Virus record (IMG/VR): IMGVR_UViG_3300017770_000074
Location: 1 to 32,810 of that record
Reading direction: 5' to 3' (one strand)
DNA from: a virus
DNA length: 32,810 nt
A program made the translations under genes and the position numbers. The notes under the pieces were generated by a model that ran no database searches, was not told the DNA's origin, and saw only the letters and a program-made list of their open reading frames with translations. Each line of letters opens with the position of its first letter. Positions within the stretch are counted from its first letter, which is position 1. Below are positions 1 to 10,500 of this stretch, in pieces.

Positions 1-638
1 AAATCAACCTGAACTTTCTTAATAAGTCCATCAGTGCTATCTGCAACAGGACCGAATATATAAGTTTTTGCAGTAAATCTTAAAGTATAAATTAATGCTC
101 TGCGAGTTTGAAATGATCCTTCATAATCATCTTGAAAATCTATACTATCCAAAACAATAGGAACATCTTTTTTTTCACCAATAGATTCTACCAAGTCAAC
201 TGTAACATTAAATGATGGTTGAAAAAAAGGTAGTATTTGCTCAACTATTTGAAGAGCATCATCATTTAATTTAGTAAAAATATTTAATTCAAATCCAATA
301 TCATAAGGAACTGGCATGAAAACTTTTTTTACTCTTCCTTCATCATCACATGCCTTAAAAGTCTGTACTATTCCAGTTTTTCTATCACCATCATATCGAA
401 TACTAGTCATCTCAAAAGACATTCTAGGAAGAGTGATTGCAATAGATTTCGTTAACTGCTCTTGTTCTTGAATTTTTGCCAAAAACTTCTGCATTGGTCC
501 ATAAGAAAGACCAACTTTTGTTTCATCTAAAATACTACCATCACTTTTTGCGTGTCGAATAGAAATATCATTAAATAAAGTTCCAAAACTAATAATAGTT
601 TTTCTAATTATTTCGTTATAATAGTATGTTCCTAACAT
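1..638 (-). CDS. 15: Tail sheath stabilizer gp15 (partial, 3' end outside window)
   Basis: The reading frame starts at the ATG at 638-636 and runs off the left edge after about 212 codons without a stop. It begins MLGTYYYNEIIRKTI, resembling the start of T4 gp15, which caps the finished tail and connects it to the neck. T4 gp15 has 272 residues, so roughly the last quarter is missing here. Its ATG shares one base with the TAA stop of gp14 (TAATG), so translation is probably coupled; no clear Shine-Dalgarno is seen. The position directly after gp13 and gp14 is the usual order in T4-like phages. Role and identity rest on the N-terminal motif plus synteny and are fairly secure. Confidence 0.9.
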   Translation of the reverse strand, partial: MLGTYYYNEIIRKTIISFGTLFNDISIRHAKSDGSILDETKVGLSYGPMQKFLAKIQEQEQLTKSIAITLPRMSFEMTSIRYDGDRKTGIVQTFKACDDEGRVKKVFMPVPYDIGFELNIFTKLNDDALQIVEQILPFFQPSFNVTVDLVESIGEKKDVPIVLDSIDFQDDYEGSFQTRRALIYTLRFTAKTYIFGPVADSTDGLIKKVQVD

Positions 639-2074
639 TAATATGTACCAAATGGATTTGATTCTGTGAAATCTAAAATATCATCTGCCTCTAATTCTAT
701 TTCTTCATTAGTGTCATACGGATTATCATAACTCTCTGTATCGTAACTTAAAACAGTGTACCTAGCAGATGAAATTGTCCCTACAATTGTTTCGCCAGGA
801 CTAAACTTACCAGTATTTAGTGAAACTCTTAAGTTGATTGTTGGATTTATTATGCTAACGGAAGTATCTGCTCTAAAATCTCTAACTACAGCCGTCACAC
901 CAGATGTCTGACCAACAACTTCTTCATTGTATATAAATGTTCCAATGCCAATGGTAGAAAATCCAGTAAAAGATACTTCCGGTGCTTGTGTGTATCCAAT
1001 TCCTGGATTTAGTATTCTTAAAGAATCAATTTCCGCATTAGAATTAATTCTAGCAATTGCTGTTGCAGTAATACCTATACCAGGACTACTAATAATAACC
1101 TCAGGTGTAGTTGCATATCCAGATCCTGAATTAGAAATACTGAGAGAACTGACACTAAATTGGGTTCCTCCAATTGAGCATGTAGCAGATGCTCCAATTC
1201 CACCACCTCCAATTATTGTAATTGTTGGAGGTTCTATATATCCTGATCCGCCATTAATTAATTCCAATCTGAGAATTGAATGAACATTTGATACAGAAGT
1301 TGTTATTGCAACTGCTTCAGCAGCAAAACCTCCTGCTAATACATTTGGAGGAGGTGAAAATATTACAGTTGGTGTGGAAGTATATCCACTACCATCATTA
1401 TTCAAAAATATTTCACTAACTGAATCACTAGAAATTCCTGCTGTTGCAGTGGCAGTAACAGCAATTCCAGCAAGAACAATAGATGTAATATATCCTTCGT
1501 CTTCTACAGTATTGTCAACTTCTTCAATGGCAGTATCAATAAGTTCATTTTCATACTCATAGAGTTCGCAACTCAATTCGTAAGTATAACTTGAACCTAA
1601 TTGATAAAAAGGTTTTTCTGATTCTACTCTCTTAATTTCAAATAATCTTTCTCCGAGAGGAAAATAAACTAAATCTCCTTCTTTTGGTCTTGTGATTAAA
1701 TCTGCAAAATCATAGTCCGTAATTATACCTTCCCGAATACCTGCACTAATACCTTCTAGAAATGGGGCAATAAATTCTTCATATCTTTCTCTTGATATGG
1801 TTAAACTTATTTCATTTTTCAATCTTAATCCAAATTTAGTCATGATATCACTATCAGGAGCGTATCCATCATAATTATTCAGATATGCTTCTATCAGAAA
1901 ACTATCATCAAATTTGGAGGATTGTATTTCACGAATTATATTATCAGTTTTAAAAATTTTTCTTGGTAAGTAATAAACTTCTATACCATAAATTTTTAAT
2001 TGCTCATTGATTATATCTTGAACAAGAAATTGTTCATTTGAAGATCCTTGAAGAAAAAATGGATTCAATGCCAT
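638..2074 (-). CDS. 14: Neck protein gp14, enlarged by an internal GSGY repeat block
   Basis: The protein has 478 residues and opens MALNPFFLQGSSNEQFLVQD, the characteristic start of cyanophage gp14, a head completion/neck protein that acts with gp13 when the tail joins the head. T4 gp14 has 256 residues. Residues 1-200 and the acidic C-terminus ending DFTESNPFGTY look like the conserved parts. Between them lie four repeats headed GSGYTSTPT (residue 228), GSGYIEPPT (276), GSGYATTPE (317) and GIGYTQAPE (358), spaced 48, 41 and 41 residues apart. A second motif, VGQTSGVTAVV, at residue 387 also occurs in nearly the same form in the 2467-residue baseplate protein. gp13 ends five bases upstream and gp15 overlaps the stop by one base. 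The repeat block is probably an inserted surface-exposed beta module; its function is unknown. Confidence 0.93.
   Translation of the reverse strand: MALNPFFLQGSSNEQFLVQDIINEQLKIYGIEVYYLPRKIFKTDNIIREIQSSKFDDSFLIEAYLNNYDGYAPDSDIMTKFGLRLKNEISLTISRERYEEFIAPFLEGISAGIREGIITDYDFADLITRPKEGDLVYFPLGERLFEIKRVESEKPFYQLGSSYTYELSCELYEYENELIDTAIEEVDNTVEDEGYITSIVLAGIAVTATATAGISSDSVSEIFLNNDGSGYTSTPTVIFSPPPNVLAGGFAAEAVAITTSVSNVHSILRLELINGGSGYIEPPTITIIGGGGIGASATCSIGGTQFSVSSLSISNSGSGYATTPEVIISSPGIGITATAIARINSNAEIDSLRILNPGIGYTQAPEVSFTGFSTIGIGTFIYNEEVVGQTSGVTAVVRDFRADTSVSIINPTINLRVSLNTGKFSPGETIVGTISSARYTVLSYDTESYDNPYDTNEEIELEADDILDFTESNPFGTY
964..1390 (-). repeat. Coding repeat block in gp14 (four GSGYxxxP units)
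   Basis: This stretch encodes residues of about 228-370 of gp14. Four units share the pattern hydrophobic-x-asparagine/glycine-x-G-[SI]-G-Y-x-x-x-P followed by a run of beta-prone residues, with a period near 41 residues. Similar units occur in gp8, gp7 and the 2467-residue baseplate protein of the same window. The strand opposite gp14 is free of stops over most of this block, which is a by-product of the repeat composition and not a gene. Confidence 0.8.
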
Positions 2075-2079
2075 AATTA

Positions 2080-2919
2080 TTAACCGATACAGTCCAAAGG
2101 TGGTAGTTCATACTCAGAAGACATTTTCTGTTTTATATCCTCCAACTCTCTTTGACCGTCTTCAAATATTGCACGACCATTGAGTTCAATGCCACCCGGA
2201 AGTTTTACACCTTGAAATTTAATTAAGTTTTGTCCCCATTGTCTTTTTATCAATGCAGTCAAGTATTTTTTTACAAATGAATCATTATACACTTGAGTAA
2301 ATGATTCGGGATCTAATGCTCTATAACAATCAATTACGAAAAAAGTATCTTTAGATTGTGCTCCCCAGTCTATATCTAAGTATAATCTATCTTGCCTTTT
2401 GTTATATCTTATCTGTTTATCTGTGGTGAGTAAAAAATCAATATCTTCAAGATATGTTTTTGTCATTGCATAAGTTAGTAAGTCAACAGAACTAAAGTAA
2501 TAAAGATCATTTAAGAAAAGTTGATATTTAATACTAAACATTCCTCCAGAAATCGCACTAGTATCAAACTTAAATATTTTTTCAACTCCTATTACAGAAT
2601 CTGGAACTTGTATATAATTAGAATTTTCGTAGAAATTAAAAGTAGTTGCAGTTCCTACAATATTTGAAGTTCCAGTAGTTGTTACAATTCCTACACCATC
2701 TGTTCCACTAGATTTTCCCCTATCAATATCATCTTGAGATACTTTATATTTTAAATACATTCTCTCGACACCATCATAATGTCGTTCATTAAAATATTGA
2801 ATAGCATCATCAACTAAATCATCAATCTGTTCATCAGCAACATTTATTTCAAGAACTGGTGCTCCAAGTTGTCTCAGGCAATAATCAACAAGTTCTTGTC
2901 TAGTATTAGGTTTTGCCAT
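2080..2919 (-). CDS. 13: Neck protein gp13
   Basis: The protein has 279 residues and begins MAKPNTRQELVDYCLRQLGA, the typical cyanophage gp13 start; T4 gp13 has 309. gp13 and gp14 form the head completion/neck ring between portal and tail. The N-terminal 60 residues (helical, ending in an acidic DDLVDDAIQYFNERH region) are the most recognisable part. A strong ribosome binding site GGAGGAGA precedes the ATG, and the ATG shares its A with the TGA stop of the upstream fibre-like gene (TGATG). The C-terminus is Glu/Leu rich and ends in ELPPLDCIG. No GSGY repeat is present, unlike its neighbour gp14. The identification is well supported by sequence and gene order. Confidence 0.94.
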   Translation of the reverse strand: MAKPNTRQELVDYCLRQLGAPVLEINVADEQIDDLVDDAIQYFNERHYDGVERMYLKYKVSQDDIDRGKSSGTDGVGIVTTTGTSNIVGTATTFNFYENSNYIQVPDSVIGVEKIFKFDTSAISGGMFSIKYQLFLNDLYYFSSVDLLTYAMTKTYLEDIDFLLTTDKQIRYNKRQDRLYLDIDWGAQSKDTFFVIDCYRALDPESFTQVYNDSFVKKYLTALIKRQWGQNLIKFQGVKLPGGIELNGRAIFEDGQRELEDIKQKMSSEYELPPLDCIG

Positions 2920-3944
2920 CAGTATTCTCCTCCATCAATTACAGAAGTCCAAGTAGGAATTCCTACATTGTTAGTTGTTAATACGAAATAACTTTCGGTT
3001 AATGCATTTTCTGTACTGGCAGCACCAATTAGTTTTCCAGTATTATCAAAATAAGCAATTCCATTTGGTCCATCATAGTCATTAGCATCATAATATAAAC
3101 CTTCAGTAACACTTGCAAATCCGGCAATTATTGCATTACCTTTAATATCTAATTTTTCATTAAAAGTAGATATTCCAGAAACAAATAAATTAGTTGTAGT
3201 TACAAGACCAGAGAACTTTCCATCTCTCCATCTTTGTGTTGTAATACCAATATCATAAGTATTGTCAACATCTGGAACTAAGTTGGATACAAATTCTCCT
3301 ATAACATCAATATCATCACCAGTGGAATCTCCAATTCCAATTGTGCCTCCTCTGAATATGACATCACCCACAAATTCGGAATTGCCTTGAACATAAAAAC
3401 CATTTCCAACTGTTAGGTTTTTATTAATTCCAACTCCACCATCGATCTGAAGAGAACCAGTATCTGGATCTCCTAAAATATTATTTACTCCACTTGTGAG
3501 AGTTGTTATACCACCAACTCTCAAATTATCTTCAATTGTTACTGAATCTTGTACATTTAAGTTATAAAGAATATCAACAAGAGCATTTATATCAACATTA
3601 GATGAAAATGTTGATAATCCAGCAACTGATATATTTCCACCAATATTAACTGCTTTACCAATTCCAATTCCTCCATCAATAACTAAAGCGCCGTTAGTTG
3701 GAGCAGTAGAATTGGTAGAATTTGAAAAAGTAACAATACCAGTAATATTAAGGGATGACGAATCAATCGTATCCGTCATATAGAATGTTTCTGTATCAAG
3801 ATCCCATACAAGGATCATACTGTCTCTAGTTTTTAGAGTACTATCTACATCACTTAAATTAATAAGTTTTGTTGGTGGAGCAGAGGAGTTGGATAAAACA
3901 CGTATTACATTCTGCGAACCAATTCTATCGTTAATACTAGGCAT
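2919..3944 (-). CDS. Short fibre-like virion protein
   Basis: The protein has 341 residues. From about residue 65 it carries repeated shaft-like units of the form GxLxIDGGxGIxKxxxxxxxxxVxGxSxF (for example GALVIDGGIGIGKAV and GSLQIDGGVGINKNL), followed by LVPDVDNTYDIG and RWRDGKFSG, a pattern seen in many cyanophage fibre and structural proteins. The regular alternation suggests a trimeric beta-structured fibre. It is coupled to neighbours on both sides (TAATG upstream, TGATG downstream) and preceded by a GGGGGAG ribosome binding site. It sits where T4 has gp11, gp12 and fibritin, so a short tail fibre, whisker or collar fibre role is plausible; I cannot choose between them from sequence. No enzymatic or chaperone domain is seen. 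Confidence 0.75.
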   Translation of the reverse strand: MPSINDRIGSQNVIRVLSNSSAPPTKLINLSDVDSTLKTRDSMILVWDLDTETFYMTDTIDSSSLNITGIVTFSNSTNSTAPTNGALVIDGGIGIGKAVNIGGNISVAGLSTFSSNVDINALVDILYNLNVQDSVTIEDNLRVGGITTLTSGVNNILGDPDTGSLQIDGGVGINKNLTVGNGFYVQGNSEFVGDVIFRGGTIGIGDSTGDDIDVIGEFVSNLVPDVDNTYDIGITTQRWRDGKFSGLVTTTNLFVSGISTFNEKLDIKGNAIIAGFASVTEGLYYDANDYDGPNGIAYFDNTGKLIGAASTENALTESYFVLTTNNVGIPTWTSVIDGGEY

Positions 3945-4279
3945 TACCTGGTGACTCCCCCTCTTATTAGTGCTGCACCTTCTACAGCTTTATATTCTGC
4001 ACCGGAACTTATGAGTTTTACATCAAAAACATATCTTCCAGGTTTTAGATTGGCACTTTGAGCAGCAGTCAATGATATTGTCACAATACCTTCTTCCGAA
4101 TTTGATATCGTTGATGCAAATGAAACCGAAGTAGATGCTCCAGTATGCTTTCTCAATTGCGATTCTGTAGAAACATTATCCAATAACAATGGAGAATTAG
4201 TTCTAGTATCTTCTAATTGGAAAGAAGCATTAAAATCATATCCCTGTTCAATCACAATATTTGATACATAAACCGACAT
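3944..4279 (-). CDS. Small virion protein resembling BppU N-terminal domains
   Basis: The protein has 111 residues and is all beta by appearance. The layout 'GYDFNASFQLED ... SQLRKHTGAS ... EEGIVTISLTAAQSANLKPGRYVFDV ... EGAALIRGGVTR' matches the pattern of small phage proteins related to the baseplate upper protein N-terminus: a first strand ending in DF.., a polar-substituent strand, then an 'xxLxPGRYVFDV' hairpin and a terminal 'VTR'. Such domains attach fibres or receptor-binding proteins to the baseplate. It is the first gene after a late-type promoter and is coupled to the fibre-like gene by a one-base overlap, which fits an adaptor role for that fibre. The fold assignment is by motif only. 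Confidence 0.6.
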   Translation of the reverse strand: MSVYVSNIVIEQGYDFNASFQLEDTRTNSPLLLDNVSTESQLRKHTGASTSVSFASTISNSEEGIVTISLTAAQSANLKPGRYVFDVKLISSGAEYKAVEGAALIRGGVTR

Positions 4280-4308
4280 TATTGTATGATGCTAATATAT
4301 CTCTTAAA

Positions 4309-4316
4309 TATTTATA
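4309..4316 (-). promoter_or_regulatory. T4-type late promoter box before the neck/fibre operon
   Basis: The minus strand reads CATATAAATATTTAAG; the octamer TATAAATA is the perfect T4 late -10 element recognised by the gp55 sigma factor family. It lies 30 bases upstream of the ATG at 4279 in the only non-coding gap between the gp10-like block and the neck genes. It would drive the 111-residue gene, the fibre-like gene, gp13, gp14 and gp15. Confidence 0.72.
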
Positions 4317-4333
4317 TGAATTATTGATAGTAA

Positions 4334-4537
4334 CTATTTACTCAAGAAATCTTTGAGTAAATTTTTTATTTCTTCAATATCTTTTTTCATATTATTCAAC
4401 TCTTCTTTCTCAGAATTTTTTCTCTTCACCTTATTCATATATCTGTCATAAGCAATATCGTCACAATTGACAATTGCTCCAGTATCCTCATCTCTGTAAA
4501 GATGAGGATGATCTTTAACTTTTATTAGATTCTTCAT
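4334..4537 (-). CDS. Conserved small protein with C-terminal coiled coil
   Basis: The protein has 67 residues and starts MKNLIKVKDHPHLYRDEDTG, followed by AIVNCDDIAYDRYM and a Lys/Glu-rich helix (residues 36-67) with a heptad-like spacing of Met, Ile and Leu ending IEEIKNLLKDFLSK. Its ATG overlaps the TGA of the 2467-residue baseplate gene by four bases (ATGA), so it is probably translated from the same message by re-initiation. Small proteins with this opening and placement are common in cyanophages, but I know of no assigned function. A baseplate or fibre assembly cofactor is possible from context; this is inference. It precedes the late promoter at 4309. Confidence 0.8.
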   Translation of the reverse strand: MKNLIKVKDHPHLYRDEDTGAIVNCDDIAYDRYMNKVKRKNSEKEELNNMKKDIEEIKNLLKDFLSK

Positions 4538-7500
4538 GCGAGTGCGATTGTTCTTAGATCACTGATAATTGGTGCATTTGCTTGGTCAGTTCCTGACATA
4601 ATAATCTTGATTGAATAACCACTAAATTTTCCTAAATTATCAGCACTAAACTCATATTCTAAGAATTGATTAGCAGAACTTGCAGGAACTTTAACATCAG
4701 ATTTTCCGTTATTTAGAGATGGATCAACAACTCTAAATCCACCATCAGAAGTTAAAACAAGATTCTCATATCCTGGGAATAATTCAAATTCCTGTTCAAT
4801 TTCAGATGAATCATCTCTAACAAGACTATAAAGAACCCTAATATCTGCAGATGCAGGTCTATATGCTCCAAGTATAACCTTCAAAGAAGATGCTGGTTTA
4901 GAAAGACTAACAGTATCAGAAACATAGATTGCTGAGTGTGGATCATCTAAAATAGAATTTACTCTAAAATCTGAAGCAAAATCAGTAACAGGTCTATTCA
5001 AATAGTTTGATGCAAATTCGATGGTAGAATCTTCAAGATTTATAATTGGAGATAAATTTTCATCCGTACTATTTAATGTAACTGCCGTAGTAAATGATCT
5101 TCTTCCAGAAACATTATTAAATGCTGGTTGCTGCAACTCATTCACTCTAGAACATACTATTCTGGTAGATTTTAGATTATTAAAGGAGTTCAATTCTACT
5201 GGTTCTACTTCATTCAGAAGTTGGAAAGAAGTTTCAGTGCCATCGATACTAGTTCCGGTTGTCGTTCTAACGACAGCACTTACTGAAGTTGAATCTCCAG
5301 GTGCCTGAACAAAGAATCTTGGATTTACTGAATTGAATTGAATATTCTCAGTCGCATAGACATTATTTCCACCACCAACAAACTGTCTATTAAATGATAA
5401 TTGTAAAGGTGTATCCACAATAGTATCTGAAGATCTGTCAGTGCCATTAACACTTCGATCTATTTCGATATAATATCCATTAGAGTCAATACCAGTATCA
5501 GAAATATCATGAATTACATTATTAATTCTTCTTAAAGATACTCCATTAAACTCATATTTTTCGACTTTAGAACCAACTTCATGCGATTCAGTTTTTCCTT
5601 CAACACTTCTACCAAGAGTTCCTAATTCATTTGAAGATGCTGTTTCGTATGAGATAACTTCATCCCCAATTTTCACATATCCTGGATTAGAATTACTAAC
5701 AGGAAGTCCTTCAAACGTTTCAAAGATGGAAGAATCTTCAACAAATATTGTATCCGAACCTGCTGTTAATAAATTTGCAGTAAGAATTGATGGTGAAATA
5801 TCAGATTCGATACCACTCAATTTCAATTTATTATTATTGGCATACATTCCATGATTGAAATGACTTACCTCTAAGAAATTACCCGAATTTTTACCTGACC
5901 CTTCGGTCACACTTGTAATTTGAGTAGTACCTAAAGATACGATAGTTGTATCAGAACTATAATAACTTACTCCAACTCCGGCATTTTCTCTAAATGCTTT
6001 TCCTGCACCTTTTTCACCTTGAACATTAGTCAAGTAAAGTGTATCTCTTCCGGTAATTGCGCTAATAGTAATTAATGCATCTCTTCCGGTTGTGCCACTA
6101 TTGATAGTTACTACATCACCAACTTCATATCCGGATCCATTATTAGTTATAGTTAAACCGGTGATTGTACCATTTCCATCTACACTATCGATAGTAAGTT
6201 TCAATCCATTATCACGATTAGTATCTCCAGAAACAAGAGTTGTTGCTAAATCCGACTGAGTTGTATAATTTACACCACCATTAGTAGTTGTAATACCACT
6301 GACCGGTCCACCCGCATATTCAATATATCCATAACTATTTGGAATAGAACCAGCAATTTTTCTGCCAGTATTCAAAATGTCAATCAGACTAGAATCTGTG
6401 AATGTTGTAACTCCAAGATTGACAGTTTTTGGTAGACCTGTAACTGGGTTTGCAAGTAAATTATTTACATATCCATTACTTTGATCTAAAGGTGGATTTC
6501 CAAAATATGCTATACCCGTATTTGCTGTGAACTTTGCTTTATAGAGTTTAAATTTAAGGTCTAATTCTTGTGTAGGTGTCCAAATAGATCCATTTTGAGA
6601 CTTAAACAAACTACCAAGTGCGAATTGCTTGGTGTAAATTACTGCTTCTGCATCAGGTAGAGATTGTGTATTAACAGTCCTCTCTCCCATTTTAGCAATC
6701 CAAACTTCATATTCATCTGAAGTAGGTGCAAGTAAAACTACAGCATATTCATTTCCTGGAGCAAGATATTTTGGTTCATCGAATGTAACTCTTGTTGCAG
6801 TTTCTCCAGTTTCTGATGTTGTAATTTGATCGGGATATAATGTTTTTGATTCACCAACCAGATTTAGAGTTGGAATACCAAGTTCCACTGTTCTTATTTG
6901 GACTTCAAGAGGTTCATTCCCTGCTGGTTTATTAGCAAAAAAGATATCCAATTCAGTAAGAACTACACCTTTATCATCACTACTAAATCCATTCAAATCT
7001 GGAGCATCAATATCTCTACCAACAACAAATGATTGTGCAAGAGGGTCAGATCTTCTTGCTCTCACAACCTCACGTCTAGTTGTTGTTATGGTTGTAGTGC
7101 GTCTTAATATATTTTCAATAGTTCTGGTTATTGTATTCTGTATTAGGGTTGTTGCTGTAGTTTGTATTTGTCTTTTTAGGAGAGTTCCAACAGCACTATA
7201 AGATCCTTGTCCGGTAGAAATTAACTTATTTCCGGGTAATGGTTTCTTATTTGTAGAGCTACTAGTTAATAAGTATGTCTTTTTACCAGTAAGAAGTCTT
7301 GGATTTGGTGCTGGATTTGTATGTGGATTCTTAATAAAGAATGATCCAAAAAGATCTCCATAATTATCAGTTATCAATCTTAAATCTTTTACATATGCAA
7401 TTGCACCACTCGTTTGTCCAACAATTTTTGCTCCTTTGGTAACATATCCAAAAAATCTTCCCTGTGCTTCATCAGATAATGAATTCAAATCAATATTTAA

Positions 7501-10500
7501 TGTTTTAGATGATTGACTGTAAGAATTTGGCAAATTCTCCTTTCTTACATATGGATTAATGTTATAAGTTCTTGATGGTGAATTGAAGGGACCCTCTTTA
7601 TGATTTGATGATGCAAGTCTAAAACGACCTTTTTCTTTACCTTCTTTATATACTTTTACTGTTTCGCCTGATGTAAATGATCCCTGCAGAGTACCATATG
7701 TATCTAAAGATGTGCTATTAGCAATTTCTAAAAGTTTCGGTGTAAAATCTACATTACTATGATTATCTAAGAACTGATAATGTCTTGTTAAAGGTTTCAG
7801 TGATCTTCCAAAGAAAGAAACATTTCTAGATCTGATATACTGCTCATCACCACTTGAGATTAAAACATCTCTAGATCTTACATCAACTCTAGTTCTAGAA
7901 GTTCTAGAAGTTCTAATACTAGTACTGGTACTGGTACTTGTTCGTGAATCCCTTGATACATCAACTCTAGTTCCAGTGATGGTAACTATGGCTCCGCTTC
8001 CAGAAAAGATAACCTCTCTACTAGAACTGTTATTTCTTATAGTGGGAAGAGTTATGGTATTATTAATAGTGTTTGTAACAGTATTTGTAGTTCTTCTTGT
8101 TATATTCCTAACGGATGGTGGAATATAAATGGTTCTAATCCAAAAATCATTCTCTGGGGATAATTTTACACTTCCAACATATTCTATTACGTGGAATGGA
8201 TTAACATTTTCAACACGAGTAGCAAGTGGTTGTTCTAACCAACCAATAGAATCATATTTTAGAGTAACAACATTCCCAGTTTTTTGGATATTTGGATCTA
8301 ATAATTTAAAGTTAGTTGTCAAATCTAAATCTTCTTCAGAAATTTCGGAAGAAGGTAAAACTCTTTGCCTTAATGAATTAGAAAGAAGTCTTGGTCTCAA
8401 TTGACCTTCACTAATATCTGCTGATGTCAAATTTTGATCACTATTTGTCCCATCAGTAAAATTATCTACAAAGAAACCAGACTTAAATCTATTATTACCA
8501 TCTTCATCTTCAATACGCAATGCTTCAGTACTTACTTCCAATAAATTTAAAGATGTAACTCTTTCTAAGTTTTCTATTCTATCTTCAAGTTGACCAATAT
8601 CCCTCATGGTATATCTTCTATTATCAACCAAATTAATAGAAACATCATCAGGATCATAAAGATATGGTGGAAGTAAAATAGTTGCCAATTCCATCAAACT
8701 TTGATCATTACTTGGAGATGCTTTTGGATCTTTTGCCGAAACACCTTTACTAACAATAAGATTTTCAAACTTATCAAGATATAATTTATCAATTCTAGGA
8801 AGATAAAACTCATATCCAAGTATTGAACTCTCACCAGGTTTTAAATTATAATTTGTAGTAAATATTCTTGACCCAAAATCAAATGGTGACGCAGTTGTTA
8901 AAGAATAATCGACAACTCTTGGTCTAAAATCTAAGGTATCAGAAGCTCTAATATTATTAGGTCCAATTGTAGGAATATCATTTAAAAATCTATCAGAATC
9001 ATAACTTAAAACAGTAAATACATCTCCAGTATCTGATGCGGGAACTATATAATGATCAAAAACGACCAATAGTCTCTTAGATGGTTCTGAATCTGTTGTT
9101 CTGATTAATCTTGAATAATCATAATATTCATTTTTTTGTCCACCATCAAGAACAAAATTATCTGTTACATTATTATATTTTCCTAATGTAATCGACTGAA
9201 CAGTAGAGGTAATATTAGATTCTTTAAATTTTACAGTTTCTCCAGCAATAAAGGTGTTTTGGTTCAGATAAACTACACCTAGTTTATCGTCCTTAGGGGT
9301 ATCAAAATATGATTCTGTAGAATTCTGATTTGTTACAACTCTTGCAACTGCTCCACTCTCAGACCCGATGATATTTTCACCAATAATAGCATCTGTTCCA
9401 ACATTGGATATTGAAGAAAACTCAATTGCATCTAGTGTAGGGTCTGCAGTATTTGTTGATTCGTATACTACAAGAACTTTTGAGACATCTGGAACATTTA
9501 ATGAAATTTGATCATCTTGAACTCTGAGTCCATAATATGGATTATATGTTAGTCCATCATTGATTGATATACTAGATGCAGATCCAGATTGTGCTAATTT
9601 TGATAGTTCAACTACTTCTATTGCACTTCTAGTAAAGTTTTTAATTTTACTTTGTATTCCGTTCTTTTTAAGAGTCGTGTTAACAACAACATTTAATCCG
9701 TCGTCCAATCCTTTAATGGTTACATCATTATTTGTTAAATTAAAAGAATCGGATGTGATTGTTCCAATTCCACCACCTGAAGCAGTAGTATAATGTATAG
9801 AATATCTTTCTTGATCAAATGATTCGAAAAATGCACTTGTAGTACCTGTTTTAGAAATATCAAAAGTTAAAGTATTACCAGATACATTTAAATTAGCACT
9901 TTGATCTATTTGTTTAGATATTGCTAACTGTGAATTAGAAAGATCGACAGAAGAAATATTAGTTTCTGGAAGATTTGCATAAAGAAATCCATTTTCACTA
10001 TTCTTTATTTCTGCTTTTCTAAGATTTACTGTATAATCTCCATTAGAAATTGCGGTTCCAGTAAATACACCATTAACACTAGGAATATTAGTAATAGTTA
10101 GTGATGCCAGATCTGAAGAAACGGTTACAACTCTATTATACCTCAAACTATTTCCTTGCACTACACTAATTAAATCACCTTCTTTAACTCCGAAGAATAA
10201 TTTTCCTGGACTTGTTACAGTTGTAGAAGCAACATTAATTTCTGAAATTCCATTAGAGAACTTTTTAGAAATTAATACTGCATCTGCAGAGAACTCTGGA
10301 AAGTTTGATATTCCTGTTTGATTAACGGATTTGAGTTGGTCAATTGTATTTTGAGTAACACTTGCAATTGTTAATGCTGTTTCAATTCCATTAACAATTA
10401 GTTTTTCTCCAGTTACAAAAGTTCCCGAAGTTTGGCTGAGATCAAAAGATGTTGAAGAAGAACCAGCAACAACAAAACCACTCGCACCACTACTCTTTCC

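Noticed and set aside
927-1283. Plus-strand open frame of 118 codons
   Set aside because: It lies opposite gp14 in the GSGY block; the lack of stops follows from repeat composition, and gp14 is clearly the real gene.
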